A DNA stretch of 64,000 nt from assembly GCA_037501455.1 (NCBI GenBank), contig CM074862.1:85397501-85461500 (forward strand), in the 5' to 3' direction. The notes below the pieces were generated by a model, which saw nothing but the letters and a program-made list of their open reading frames with translations, did no database searches and had not been told where the DNA came from. The position numbers and the translations under genes were made by a program. Positions 23,130-35,900 of the stretch are shown here, one piece after another; within the stretch, counting starts at the first letter, position 1, and the number at the start of each line of letters is the position of its first letter. Source of the stretch: Lantana camara (lineage: Eukaryota > Streptophyta > Magnoliopsida > Lamiales > Verbenaceae).

Positions 23130-23959
23130 TGTTGGACTTTATTTTGTTGATGATTTCATATAATTATCTTGTTGCCTTAAATTGTTTTTACAGGGTATGG
23201 GCTACCAAGGAAAGTCAAAGAATCTTGATATAATCATACATTATCTTGGACAAATCTTTATATGAGGAAAATCGTTGACTTAATTGATAGCAAATCAAGG
23301 CAAAGATGCTCACCAAGGAAGGAAAGAATCACTAATTGAGGCTGACAAGTTTGATTTCAAAGGATCCATTCTATACATAAAGCAAGTTCCAGCAGTATAA
23401 AATCATGCAAATGCAAAGAAGAAATCACGCCAGTGAGGCATCCACTCTTCAAGTCTGTAAAACCGTAAGTGCAAGACTTTGAGTGTTTTATCTGTAAGAC
23501 CATAAGTGCAAGATGGAGTCCGTAAGACCGTAAGTGCAGGATGAGAATCTGGTACTTCCAGTGTGTCGCTGGATTTGGTGTATGGTGAGGAATGTTTCCT
23601 CTGGTACTTCAGCGTGTGCTGATTTTATGGTGAGATTGTTCTTTTGTATGAATTGTAAGATAGACAAGTTAGTGTAGCTTATCTATCCTATCTTAAATTG
23701 TGTTGTAATGGATCACAAAGTTTTGTTTGTGACCTCCACGTGCTTAATGAAAATCTTTTTGATAACTCCCACGCTAACAACTTGGGGACAGGATGTAGGT
23801 ACATTACACTCTCGGTACCGACCCTGTATAAATCGCTTGTGCATTTTATTTTCAATATATATTCCATTTTATCTTCGTCTCTTGTGCGCTGGTACTTTGT
23901 TTTATCAAGTACTAGAAATTGTTCGAAGTACTAGTCCACCCCTCAAGGGTGTCACTAAC

Positions 23960-24470
23960 AATTATTAAAGTTCCAAACATGGATTCTTACCGCTGCGCAA
24001 ACCAAACGAGATTCCAAAAATTAGGGCACAAATGATTTCAGTGAAAATATATATTAGCTACCACAAAATCTGGGTGGTAAATGTTTAAACACGACAAAAC
24101 AATTAACACAATGGAAAGAAATTTATGTTGAAAAGAATTGATATAGGAGACACTTACAATTTATCACTCCGAAGCCCTGCAATGGTGACTTACAAAAGAA
24201 GCTTGAATAATTGGTTGAAATCTGGGAAGAAATAGACAAACAAGGGTAGCACATAACCGTTGGGCACGCTTTTTAAGGCAAGGGTAAGAAGGTCATTAAC
24301 CTCAAACCACACTAGTTTGCTATCTTGTAAAGTAAATCATTATAAGACTTGGGTAATTAAGCGAAAACACAAACCAGTGAAGTAAAGAATTCAATAGATT
24401 AAATAACCAAAAAATTCACAAAAAATAATCAATTGGGGATGGATAACAAACCACAAAAGTAAAGAGCTTC
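23960..24470. other. Intergenic, possible distal first exon of the GRF gene
   Basis: No long frame. On the minus strand a GTAAGTG donor lies at about 24,152-24,157, preceded by pyrimidine-rich leader-like sequence. This could be an untranslated first exon for the minus-strand GRF gene, with the retroelement array in its intron. That is inference only. Confidence 0.3.
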
Positions 24471-24892
24471 TAAGTGGCTAGCAAAGGCCAATTAAGAGGA
24501 GGACTGAATAACTTAAGAATCGATCGGGCTCTATCATAGCTCAAAGGGTATGTTGCGGCTATTGCCGCCCTGACTTAGTGGCTAGCAAAGGCCAATTGAG
24601 AGGGGGAATGAATGGTGTAGAAATTGATCGGTTCTGAACTGATTCACTGAACTGCAAGTTGAATTATTATAGTCAAAAGGTATCCTTGACTTGGTGACCG
24701 GCAAATGCCTCAAAAGGGAAAAACGAATGACTTAGAAATAAATTGGTTCCGATAAGATTCATTAAGTTGCACATTGAATTATTATTGAATAAGAGGAATC
24801 GTCTTAAAAAATAACTTAGAAATAAATTGGTTTCAAGATGATTCATTAAATTGCACCTTGAATTATTACAGAATAAGAGGAGTCGTCTTAAG
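24471..24892. repeat. Degenerate ~100-bp tandem repeats
   Basis: Units beginning at about 24,471, 24,572 and 24,687 share TGGCTAGCAAAGGCCAATT-like openings and TTGCAxxTTGAATTATTA-like ends. The last part repeats ACTTAGAAATAAATTGG and AATAAGAGGA(A/G)TCGTCTTAA. The array is broken by the MITE at 24,893 and resumes at its right side with the duplicated GTCTTAAG. Confidence 0.7.
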
Positions 24893-25563
24893 CAATGTTT
24901 TAAAAACCGGACCGTTAAGCGAACCGGAAAATCAACTGGGTCAAGGGTCACTGGTTTAACCGTTGAATCAACCGTGGTCGAACCGATGACGTCATAATTA
25001 TGTCATAAATAATATTAAATATTAAATATTTATAAATAATAAATAATAAAACATATTTTAAATTTTACTTTTATATTTTCTCAATTTATATACAAATATA
25101 ATATGCAAATATAAGAATATTATAAACAATGAATTAAAAACCAAAGATTATGAACTAAAATAAAATACAAATTCATAATTCATGATTCGTAACATGAACA
25201 TTTAAAGTTCAAAAGTCCGAGACAAGAAAATAATCATCCCAAATTAAATAAAAATACATAATACATTAGTTTTGAAAAAGTGGTTGCATAAAACATATAA
25301 AAATAGTGGAGAAAAATATAGAAAATTAGAGAAATTGGGGTTTAATTTTATCAATTTATTGTTTTTTTAAAAATCGAACGGTTCGCTTGACTCGGGAACG
25401 GTTTTACGGTTCGAACGGTCCAACCGCGCTTCAAAACGATTTTCACAAAATAGAGCGGTTTTTGAGTGTGAATGGTTTTGGGGTGATGACCGGTTCGTCC
25501 TTCCGGGCGGTCGACGGTCCGGGCGGTCCGACCATCCGGTCCGGTCCGGTTTTTAAAACATTG
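24893..25563. mobile_element. hAT-type MITE with perfect 8-bp duplication
   Basis: The ends are perfect inverted repeats: CAATGTTTTAAAAACCGGAC and its complement GTCCGGTTTTTAAAACATTG. The 8-bp direct duplication GTCTTAAG lies at 24,885-24,892 and 25,564-25,571. An 8-bp duplication and CA-x-x-G ends define the hAT superfamily. The 671-bp interior is AT-rich between two CG-rich subterminal parts and encodes nothing. The element at 167-354 is a relative. Confidence 0.92.
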
Positions 25564-25571
25564 GTCTTAAG

Positions 25572-26114
25572 AAATGACTTAATTTAACTGAAAAGTTAAA
25601 TGTCAATCTTGTGGGACAAGAAAGATCAGCGTATCTGATTTTTTAATACACTTTTTTGCCACTTATTTTTTTTACTAAGAAAATGACTTTTTTTCAATTA
25701 AAATTTCTAACTTTTTTGTGTTCTATTTTATATGTCTCATCATTTCTAATGAAATCACTTATCACGGAATTGAATTTCAACAAAATATGTCTTGATCAAG
25801 AAAAAATAAATACAATTAAATTAGTCTCATTACATTTAAAATTTAAATATTATAATCAATCTAATACTGTATATTACATTTTTACCTACATAAAAGAAAA
25901 AAAAAAAAAAAGGAAGACGATGAGAACAAAAGTACAACCAATGAGCCAATCATGTCTCCAATCTTGGCCTTAGGTTAACGATTTATGGATGGATGTGTTT
26001 GACCAATTTTGAAAGGAAGAGAGGCCATTCTATAATTAACAAAACTTGGGGGGGCTTATAGGCGTCTTATTTTTCCGCTACAATGAAAATACGGAATACG
26101 GAAATATCGGTTAC
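25572..26114. other. AT-rich upstream region of the FMT-like gene
   Basis: I see no gene. A long A-run lies at about 25,890-25,910. The last hundred bases form the proximal promoter. Confidence 0.4.
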
Positions 26115-26122
26115 TATAAAAC
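26115..26122 (+). promoter_or_regulatory. Candidate TATA box of the FMT-like gene
   Basis: TATAAAAC is followed about 20-30 bp later by a CT-rich initiator-like leader (CTCTCAGCCACTCTCTTTCT from about 26,141). It lies 0.8 kb upstream of the ATG. The space between probably contains a 5'-UTR intron, with donor CAG/GTAGCA near 26,289 and acceptor ATATAAG near 26,937. Confidence 0.5.
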
Positions 26123-26945
26123 GTACCAAAAATCCGCCGTCTCTCAGCCACTCTCTTTCTCAACTACTTCGTTCTCCCATAGAGCTCCATAAAACCCCAG
26201 TCCCCCAAACACTCACTCGTACTGTCTGCAAGTTCATTGCGTAATTTGATCAAACAGTTGGGCAGTTGTCCTTTTGTCTCTCCCACAGGTAGCAAAATTG
26301 ACGCGATATATGTTTTACCATCATGGTATAGTGCTATCTTTTTGTTCCCGCTTTTGAATTTCGTTACGCGACGCTCGTGTGCTTATTGACATGTTTATCT
26401 ATATGGGAAAGGCTGCTGCTTCTTTGCTGTTTGTATTTTGACTTGGAAATGATTGGTCTTGATGATTGTGGTTTTTGACGAGGTTGTTGAATGATTGTTG
26501 ACGTTATAAGTACTGGGGATTGATTTGTTGGTGCATCTGTTTGATTTTAATTTATGTGGATGGGTTTGTGGGTTGTGTGGCGGATGTGGTATGGTTGTGG
26601 GCACGTGCTTTGGGAGGTCAATTTGGTTCATTAGTATTTTGAGTTGTCAGTGGTGCTTGTAGTTTGTTGGAATTGAAAAAGGTTTTGAGATTATTCAGTT
26701 CATGGGGAATACTTTGCAAGGGATGAGTGGCTAATGGAATCTCCGGATGTGGAGTGAGAGAGGTTTGCTCTTTGTTGCCAGTTTAGCAGGGGATGATATC
26801 AATGACTGTGTGTGTGTGTGCACCTTTCTCAGTTTATGCTCCACTCATGTGTTGGATGATATTGTGATAAATGATTATTTGATGATGGGGCCGCCGTTTT
26901 TTGATTTGTCTTGTATCTGTTTATTTCTTGATATAAGAGGTAAAG

Positions 26946-29900
26946 ATGGCGGGAAAGTCGAAGAAGAACCGCAAAGGGTTGCCTCAAAGTGCTACCAATT
27001 CTTCAGAGTTGACCACCTGTTCTGATGCTCCCCTGAATGGTAGTTCCAGCGTGAAACAGGCTAATGGAGATGAAGGCTTTAGCGAATCAAATGAAACAAA
27101 ATCAGAGGTGAAAGTCCAGAACAATGGATTGGAAGAGCATCCAACGAAACAAGGTGAGTTAATGACAAATTTTGTTCTATCTTTTTGTAATATAGTGAAG
27201 TTAACTGCCTTTTATATACCTGATGTTCACCATTTTATTAGCAAATATGCTAATAAACTCGCTTTTGGCTCAAACTTTTCCAACAGTAAACTCATGAGTT
27301 ATGAAGCTGTTTAAAGAACTGTTTTTCGCTGGTTAGGACTTGAAAGTAAACAATGATTTCAACCATCTTGGGTTGCATGGATGTATGAATTACCGTGGCG
27401 TCTGTTATCAAATTAGAATTTTTAATATTCTTCAGATTGTGCTCTTGTTGAGCCTAATATTTAATCCTTGCTGTCCTTTGTAACTGCAGTATGCTGTCAT
27501 ATTTGGCTAAAGCTTTCCACTTATAATATAATTTTGATCCGGTCCTCCTGAAGTTCATGTCATAAAATGGTATTTTTCATTTGTTCATGGCCTAGTCAAT
27601 TGGCCACAACCTTTTACAGATTCAGAGAACTAAGAAGTGCACACATTTGAGATGTGGTAACTTGCCTGTGTTCTACCATCTGTTTGACTTGACTAATTTT
27701 TATGGTATTTCCTAATAAATACAAACAATTAAGTGCACATGAAGTTGAGAAATTTTCATCTCCAATATCTTCTTTGTGACTGCTGCCAGCAAATGGTAAT
27801 CTGATTTTGCAAATCAGGGAATTTCTATCCCTAGCGGCCAAACCGGTGTAACAAGGGGGTGAGTGTTTTACACTTGCCGTGTGGTTGGTGGAAAATTTTG
27901 GGAGAGTGACCAATCAAATGGCAAGTGTATTTAATTGGTTGGGTTTGGCCGAGCTAGGTTTGGGGTAGAACTTTCCCTGCAAATTATTGCAATTTTACAT
28001 TTATAAAGGATAAACAGATATAACATTTATAGAGGATAAACAGATATAACATCACATCCAACAATGGCATACATAATAATGACTAATTTTGCTTTCTTAT
28101 TACAGCTGATATCCCTCTCTATCCGGTGTCAGTGAAAACCCAAGGAGGGGAGAAGCTTGAATTGCAAGTAAGCTGAGGCTAGGAATGATTGTTAATTTCC
28201 TACCTTTAAACATCTGAACATCTTGTGCCTATGCTCTGCCTTGTATCTGACAAACGTTACTGCAACCATTTTCTTGCTTATTGATCTTATCTAGAACTCC
28301 ATTACTGCTGCTTTTTATATGTTTGTCTGCAAATCTGTTATAAACTCTGTCTGCCTGGCAGTTTTTTTCAGTGCCTGTTCTGTGGATTTAAAATAATTGG
28401 CATTCGCAGTTGAGTCCTGGAGATTCTGTAATGGATGTGAGGCAGTTTCTTCTTGATTCCCCGACGACGTGTTATTTTACTTGCTATGATCTGTTACTTC
28501 ATACGAAGGACGGTTCCATTCATCATCTAGAAGACTATAATGAGATTTCTGAAGTTGCCGATATTACTAGTGGCAGCTGCTTTTTGGAGATGGTTGCTGG
28601 TAAGATTAAATTCTCTTTACTTGATTGCTTCTAATGGAGATACTCTACCAGGAAGCATCAAGGTACTTCAATTTAATAATACTCCGTGATTACCTTATGA
28701 GGAGACTATGTGGAAGGGTGGGTTCTCTCAGTTACCAGCTTACCACAGTCGTTATTTTATTGCACCATTTGTATGCATCATATTCTGCTGAAAACAGTTT
28801 TTCAAAAAAAGGTAATAAACTTCGTCATACATGTTTGCAACGAAGCATTTTTGCAGTTCTTTTTCATGGACTTTAACTTCGTCTATCCACTGCAGCATTA
28901 TATGATGATCGAGCCATTAGGGCTAATGTTAGTCGAACTAGAGAGTTGCTTTCTCTTTCAACTTTGCATTCCTCTTTGTCCACAATGCTTGCACTACAAC
29001 ATGACTCAAGCAAAAATGGATCTGCAAATTTGGGAGGTTAGTTATTTTCATATCATTTTAATTAATACTGGCTTGTTTGTTTTGTGTTTCTTATTCTCTG
29101 TTTTTCTCCTTGTTATTTCTTACATGGATGCTGCTTTGAATATTTTTTTCTATGCTGCCCTATGTCTGTATGCAGATACCAAAGCTGAAGTGCCAGAACT
29201 TGATAATTTAGGGTTTATGGAGAATGTAACTGGCTCACTCTCTAACTTATCATCATCGCCCTCCGAAGAGATTAAGTGTGTTGAAAGTATTGTCTTCTCT
29301 TCATTCAATCCTCCTCCAACCCACAGAAGGTTTAACTTAGAATAATCTTCATATGTTGTATAGAATTTTGAAGACTCGCATAATAGTGTCTTTTTCTCCT
29401 TCTGCATGTCCTTTCATTTAATTGATCCAGTTTGTTGGCCGAAAATTCATGCTGACATACTGAATGTTATCTGGTTGCATCAGGCTTGCTGGAGACTTGA
29501 TTTATTTGGATCTGGTAACACTGGAAGGAAATAAATATTGTATCACGGGAACAACAAAAGCTTTCTATGTGAACTCGAGCACCGGTAATATTCTTGATCC
29601 AAGGCCAAATAAAGCTGCTTTAGAAGCAACATCGCTTGTAGGACTTTTGCAAAAGATTAGCCCTAAATTCAAGAAAGGTACCAGATGTGGCTACTTCTGA
29701 TCAGATTAGTGTCTTGATCTTTGATTATTATAATTAATTTACTCGCTTTATCTGTTGGCTTTCATAGCTTTTCGTGAAATTTTGGAGCGTAAGGCCTCTG
29801 CACATCCATTTGAAAATGTCCAATCTTTGTTGCCACCAAATTCATGGTTGGGCTCGTATCCTCTTCCTGGTATGTCAAAATCTTTCTTTGGTCTGATGCT

Positions 29901-32900
29901 TCTAGGTCATAGTTAGCGGATGAAGCAGTTAATTGTTTTTGAGGGAATTCTGATGTATTTTATTGTTCTTTCCAAGTGTTACGTTTTTTGGTATGTTGTA
30001 CTCAATATGTTGTAACATCTTTTAGTTCCTTTCAACCCTGTTCTTGTGTATTTTTCTTTTCCTTTCATCTATATATTTTGATAAATTCTAACGGGTCATG
30101 CAATTTCAGATCACAAGCGTGATGCAGCATGAGCAGAGAACTCTTTGACTCTTTCCTTTGGAAGTGAGCTGATTGGTATGCAGAGAGATTGGAATGAAGA
30201 ATTGCAGTCGTGTCGGGAATTTGCACATGCTACACCGCAAGAGAGGTGCACTTTTTGATATGTTTGTTCAACATTTGCTGCAATACAACAGCTATGTAAT
30301 CTCTTACCCATCGATTACTTTTACTATAGGATCTTAAGGGACAGGGCTCTTTACAAAGTAACTTCTGATTTTGTAGAGGCTGCCACCAGTGGTGCCATTG
30401 GCGTGATAAGCAGATGTATTCCACCCATTAATCCAACTGATCCAGAGTGCTTTCATATGTGAGTATGGAAAAAGCAAAGTACTCCGCATGGGCTTTTATT
30501 GTTAATTCTATGTATTGGTTTCCCTGTTTATTGATTTGATCTTTTCTTTTGATGTTTGCCCTTTAAATGCTTCTGCACTTGTGTTCTGCCAAAAGGTTTA
30601 GTTAGTATTTGACAAATTGCAAATTTCTTAGTTGGGATATATTAGGTAACAGGAATTTCAGTGTGAACATTAAAGTCCAGGTGCTTTTTCATATTAAAAG
30701 CAAAAGTGTCTTTTGTGACACAACCTTTATTTAATGCATTCTTTCACATCTTTTTAGTGTTTGTATTTCCCCGGTTTTGGCATTTCGACTGTTTCTTTTG
30801 TTACTCCTTGTATATGTAACGCTATGGTAACGTAGTATCATAATTGTTTGTTCATTTCTAGGTATGTCCACAACAACATATTTTTCAGTTTTGCTGTTGA
30901 TGCAGACCTTGAGCAATTGCCTCGAAATGAGGCATTAAAAGAAAACTCTAGAGTCCAGAGTGCAGCCCTAGTGCAGAAGTCTTCTGAGAAGTCAGAAGAC
31001 AATCTTCGTTGTGAAACTTCTAAGTTTTCATATGTCGATGAATCTGCTGTTCCAAATACAGAAAACAGTAGTGATAATAATGTTTTGTCCCCTGATGTGA
31101 CTGATGAAGCTCAATTAGCTGAAAGTGAGCAAGCCACGTATGCAAGTGCTAACAATGATTTGAAAGGAACCAAGGCGTACCAAGAAGCTGATGTTCCTGG
31201 ATTGTACAACCTTGCAATGGCAATCATTGATTATAGAGGTCATAGAGTTGTTGCACAGGTTCACGTTTGCATACACTTATGTTCAATAGAACTACCCAAT
31301 CTCTTAGTAATTTGGATGGTATTTGGCCAAATAGATGTCTCAGCGAGATGGTTGCTGAAAAAAGAAGTATCTTCTTTTGTTGAGTTTTCACGCCAGTCAC
31401 TAGTTTTTGCCACATTGATATCCTTTGTTTATTATTCTTCTTATTCATTCTTCTCTTTTGCCCAAATCCATACTGCTCCTCCCTCTCTCTGGTTTGTGGT
31501 TCTCAAACCTCCGACTTTGACATATTTTAGGTTGCCATGTCAAATATTTGTGCAATTTTTAATACACTGAAATTTTTTCTCTGCTTCCAGAGTGTTTTGC
31601 CTGGAATCCTTCAAGGTGATAAATCGGATTCCCTGTTATATGTTTCTGTTGACAATGGAAAGAAAATTTGCTGGAGTGAAGATTTCCACTTGAAGGTAGC
31701 AATGACTAAGTGATTCTACTATAATTATATATTGGATTAAATATTTAAAAATTGCTGAATTTGTTTCCATGTTCATGACATGATCCTGGATCTGTTTTAA
31801 CATGCTTTACCCTCATGGATATCATCGAAACAAGAAACTTTTAGGCTTACTCAAAAGATTTCACTAGTCCGCAAAATAGTGCACATACTTCTACCAACTT
31901 AATAATTGTGGCTTTCGTGCCAAAATTCTACTGTTATTTTTGGAGCTATTTAGAGTAGTTATATTCCTAATCTGTTCTTTACTTCTTATTTTACCTTCTC
32001 CATCCAAACAATAATCTCTGGAGTTGAAATAAGTATTCATGAAAATTTCACATGTAGCTGATATGCATGCTGGATTATATTTTGGTTATAGTTTAGTCCT
32101 GTGATTATCTTCTTGGTACTCTATGCTGTACTAGTCGCATTATCTGATAGGGAAATACATTTGGGTTATAGTTTAGTCCTGTGATGAACCTTTCAGGTAC
32201 TGGAAGCTGCCAAACGCCTTCATCTAAAGGAGCACACTGTGCTGGATGGATCTGGTAATGTTTACAAGCTAGCTGCACCAGTTGAGTGCAAGGGCATTGT
32301 TGGTAGCGATGATAGGTGAAACTTCTCTCTCTCCCTACACACCCCTACAGAGACACAAGTATCAATAGTCTACTGTTCCTTTGTATCCAGAAAAGAGTAC
32401 CTTAAAATTGTATTTATCCTGAATAAGTCATTTGTAAATACATTTGCATTCTTCTTTTTGGTTCATTGGAGGATTTGAAGTTAATCAAAGATCCTTACAC
32501 CACCTTATTCCTCGGCGCCCAGGTTTGGTTCGAATATTTGCCCCCCTTTTTAAGCATCATTTTCAACCCATCGAGCCTTATCCTGCCTTGTCTAAAACTG
32601 TCTGTCTATTTGCAATTGTAAACCTGTTCATCCTGTACAATGTTTTCTAGAAACATATTAAATCTTCAATTTAGTGTTTAGTTCAGGTGGTACCCACCAA
32701 TGGCCAAAATGTAACTTTGCTACTTTTTCCCCAACATTCTCTAACTGTGTCTTGATATATGGTGTTTACACTTGGTTCTGTACCCAGGCATTATATTTTG
32801 GATCTGATGAGAGTCACTCCACGGGATGCAAATTATACTGGATCTGGTTCTAAATTTTGTATTTTGAGACCTGAATTAATATCTGGGTTTTGCTATGTAA

Positions 32901-35900
32901 GATTCAGCTTTTTATTGATCAGTTGTCTCTCTAAAGAACTGATTTTGGATCTTTAACCATCTAAACTACTTTATCTTCTCACGATAAGGCTGAGGTGGCT
33001 AAACTGTCAAAGTGTGGGCATCAGTCAGAACAGGAGAATTCTGCTGGTCCTGATTCTTTAAAGTTCAAGAGTACTGAAGAATTCTTGAAGATGGAGGAGA
33101 AGCTAGCCACAACAGGCACAGCGGTATGGGTTGTTCTTTTAGAATAACTTCTGAATTCTTTGACGTGAAGATAGCTTCTCGAATATTAGATGCTCTAGTG
33201 AAATAAAATTCAGATATGTTATGCATACGCCACACTTGCACATGGTGAAGCACCACTTCTGCCTTTTAAGCTGAGGAATCTCTTCCTCGAGCTAAAAATC
33301 TTGGCATATCTGAGTAATTTTCTGTTTGAGGATTCCAGAATGTTTCCTTATCATTGCACTTACTAAAATTAAAAGGAGGTTTTCTGGTTTGGAGAATATA
33401 ATTTCTTTAATGCAAATAAGCAATCAATTTTTTCCACCTAGTTTTGCATCAAATTGTAAATGGTTTACACAGGATGCTGAGAATGATGAAAAGGACTCAG
33501 GAGAATGTGATTCCCTTCCTAAGGTTGAAGAGACAAGCAAACAGATTCTCTTCAACCCTAATGTTTTTACTGAGTTTAAGCTAGCCGGTAGTCAAGAGGT
33601 AACAGATAACATTTTCCAAGCCTGTTACTTGACCCAATATATTTCAGGAAGTTTACTTAAGCTTTTCAAAATAACATTTTCCAGGAGATTGCTGCAGATG
33701 AGGATAATGTGCAGAAAGCAAGTCTACATCTTAAAGATGTTGTACTGCCAAAGTTCATACAAGATCTTAGCACCCTAGAAGTTTCACCAATGGATGGACA
33801 AACTTTAAATGACGCACTCCATGCACATGGCATTAATGTTCGTTATATTGGAAAAGTAAGGACAAGCCCTTAATGTGTTCAACTCTCTTTTCTGACATTA
33901 TATTCCCTTAGATTTTCTGTAGATTATTGGAATCTCAGGTTTGTGAATTGAGGCTAAATTCCTGGTTTTGCTTATGATTGAGTCGTGCGTTCAATTTATT
34001 AGCTCTTCGTGGTGCTACAGGTTGCCGAAGGCATCAGACATATGCCTCATTTGTGGGATCTTTGTTCCAATGAGATTGTTGTCAGATCTGCTAAGCATGT
34101 CGTTAAGGTAATTAACAATCTACTGAGCTTTTCAGTGACTTAAAATACTAACACCGTGATAAGCATTGTTATTTTTTTTTTTTTTGTCTCTCTGAGATAT
34201 AGCTTTTGCAATTCATATTACAGATTTGTCATCTAGGAAATATGGCGTCTGCTAATTTTCTTACTCTTGCAATATCTTATGCACATGATAGTTATATAAC
34301 TTATATTACGTGAATATAAATTAATCTCATTATTTGATGGTTTTGCTAGTGCAATGTGAGACGAAGTAGTTGATGATTATTATCCTTTTCCAACATGTTA
34401 GTAGAACTGCTGAGTTATATTTCTAACCCAATAATTTCTAGTGGTGAATATCAGTGGAGGCATTTTATGATCCTGCATAAACTTTTGCGGAGGTTTGGCT
34501 ACTTTAGCTCCACAGGGGTGGGTAGAGGTTGGATGTTGGGGCTGGTGGTGTACCCTGAGTCTTATTTGTTCATACACTGCCTTGTTTTGAGCCACCTTTA
34601 TTTCTACCACTTGTTTAACTTTTAACATTCGCACTTAGGATGTATCCCTCCAAGTCACAGCAGAAAGGATGCTTTTCTTTGCCACTTGTTTTATACAATT
34701 TTAAGTTGATGGGCAAGGTACCCCAGGGCGGATTAAGTTGTTCTTTTGTTTTAGATATGCGTTCTAGATTGATGTGATATAGTTTGAATGTCAGGCGGAT
34801 TTATCTAATGGAATCACCTGTAAAAAGAAATTCAATATGTAGGTTTTCGCTTGTGTTGTACTTGCCTATTTATGATCCACTTCTTTTGGGGCATGCAGGA
34901 CATTTTAAGGGATACAGAGGATCATGATCTTGGGCATGCAATTTCACATTTTTTCAACTGTTTCCTGGGAAAAGTTCAGGCTGCTTCTGCAAAAGGTGTT
35001 TCAAACAGTCCACAGTCAAAATCCCAGAAAAAGGTATATAATTTGGTGATAAATTTTGTAAAAGGGTGTTAATGTTTTCTGAACCTGTTAGCGGAGAACA
35101 TAATCCAAAGTTTCCAGAAAAACGAAAGCTTTTATAGCAGTTGATGGAACACATGCTTCCTTCATATGGAATTGTACGGGGATGCAATTTGAGGGTTGAG
35201 AATAATGACCTCGTTCCGTCAAATTCCCCAATGATGTTAACTTGGAAATAACAAAATGATTCATAATATTTTAGTTGTGTACACATTATTTTGGCACGTC
35301 ATGTTAATTTCTTTATGTAAACTTGATATCCATATTTTACAGGTTCATTCAGTACATCACAGTTCTGGAAAGTCTTCCAAGGGACAATCTAAGTTAAAAA
35401 ATGGAGGGTATGCGAAGAAGAAACTGTCATTGTATTTGAGTATCACCTCTGATAGTTTGTGGTCTGATATTAAAGAATTTGCAAAACTTAAATACCAGGT
35501 ATGTTGGTAACTGGATTAAGTTAATGACTGTCGATCGGTAGAGCTGCATATTTACTTCGTTGAGATTTCTTCTGCAGTTTGAGTTGCCTGAAGACGCAAG
35601 GCAACGGGTGAAAAATGTTTCAGTTATACGAAATCTTTGCCAAAAGGTAGCTTCTAAAATTTTAAAAAGTTAATGTGTGGTTCTTGATATAAATTATATA
35701 TGTTACATTTCTGTCCCAAACAAGGAGGTTTTTATCCACGCTTCTGTCCAGCCTTTCACTTTGGTTTGACATTCATATTAATTGTTGGATCAAGCAGTAT
35801 GTGTACTATTTGTTTTGGTATTAACTGGTTCCATTTGTGCTTCTGCCCCACATTTCTGCCTTTCGTGCAAATTATCAAGTAATTGTTTGATTAAGCAATG

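Larger units (their letters stand above)
20830..23954 (+). mobile_element. Tandem LTR-interior-LTR-interior-LTR array of a small Copia-like element
   Basis: Three 825-bp LTRs (20,830-21,654; 21,980-22,804; 23,130-23,954) alternate with two 325-bp interiors. The whole is bounded by one CTAAC duplication (20,825-20,829 and 23,955-23,959). Each LTR begins TGTTGGACTTTATT and ends AAGGGTGTCA. Each interior begins with the primer-binding site TTGGTATCAGAGCAGG and ends with the polypurine tract AAAAAGGGGGAGAT. Nothing is encoded. GGGGGAGCA-rich 3' sequence points to the SIRE/Maximus side of Copia (inference). The arrangement arises when the LTRs of one insertion, or of sister copies, recombine unequally. 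Confidence 0.92.

Noticed and set aside
32081..32186. A direct repeat (GGTTATAGTTTAGTCCTGTGAT) twice in intron 11 of the FMT-like gene
   Set aside because: Real but short (80 bp apart) and intronic; most likely a small local duplication with no sign of function.
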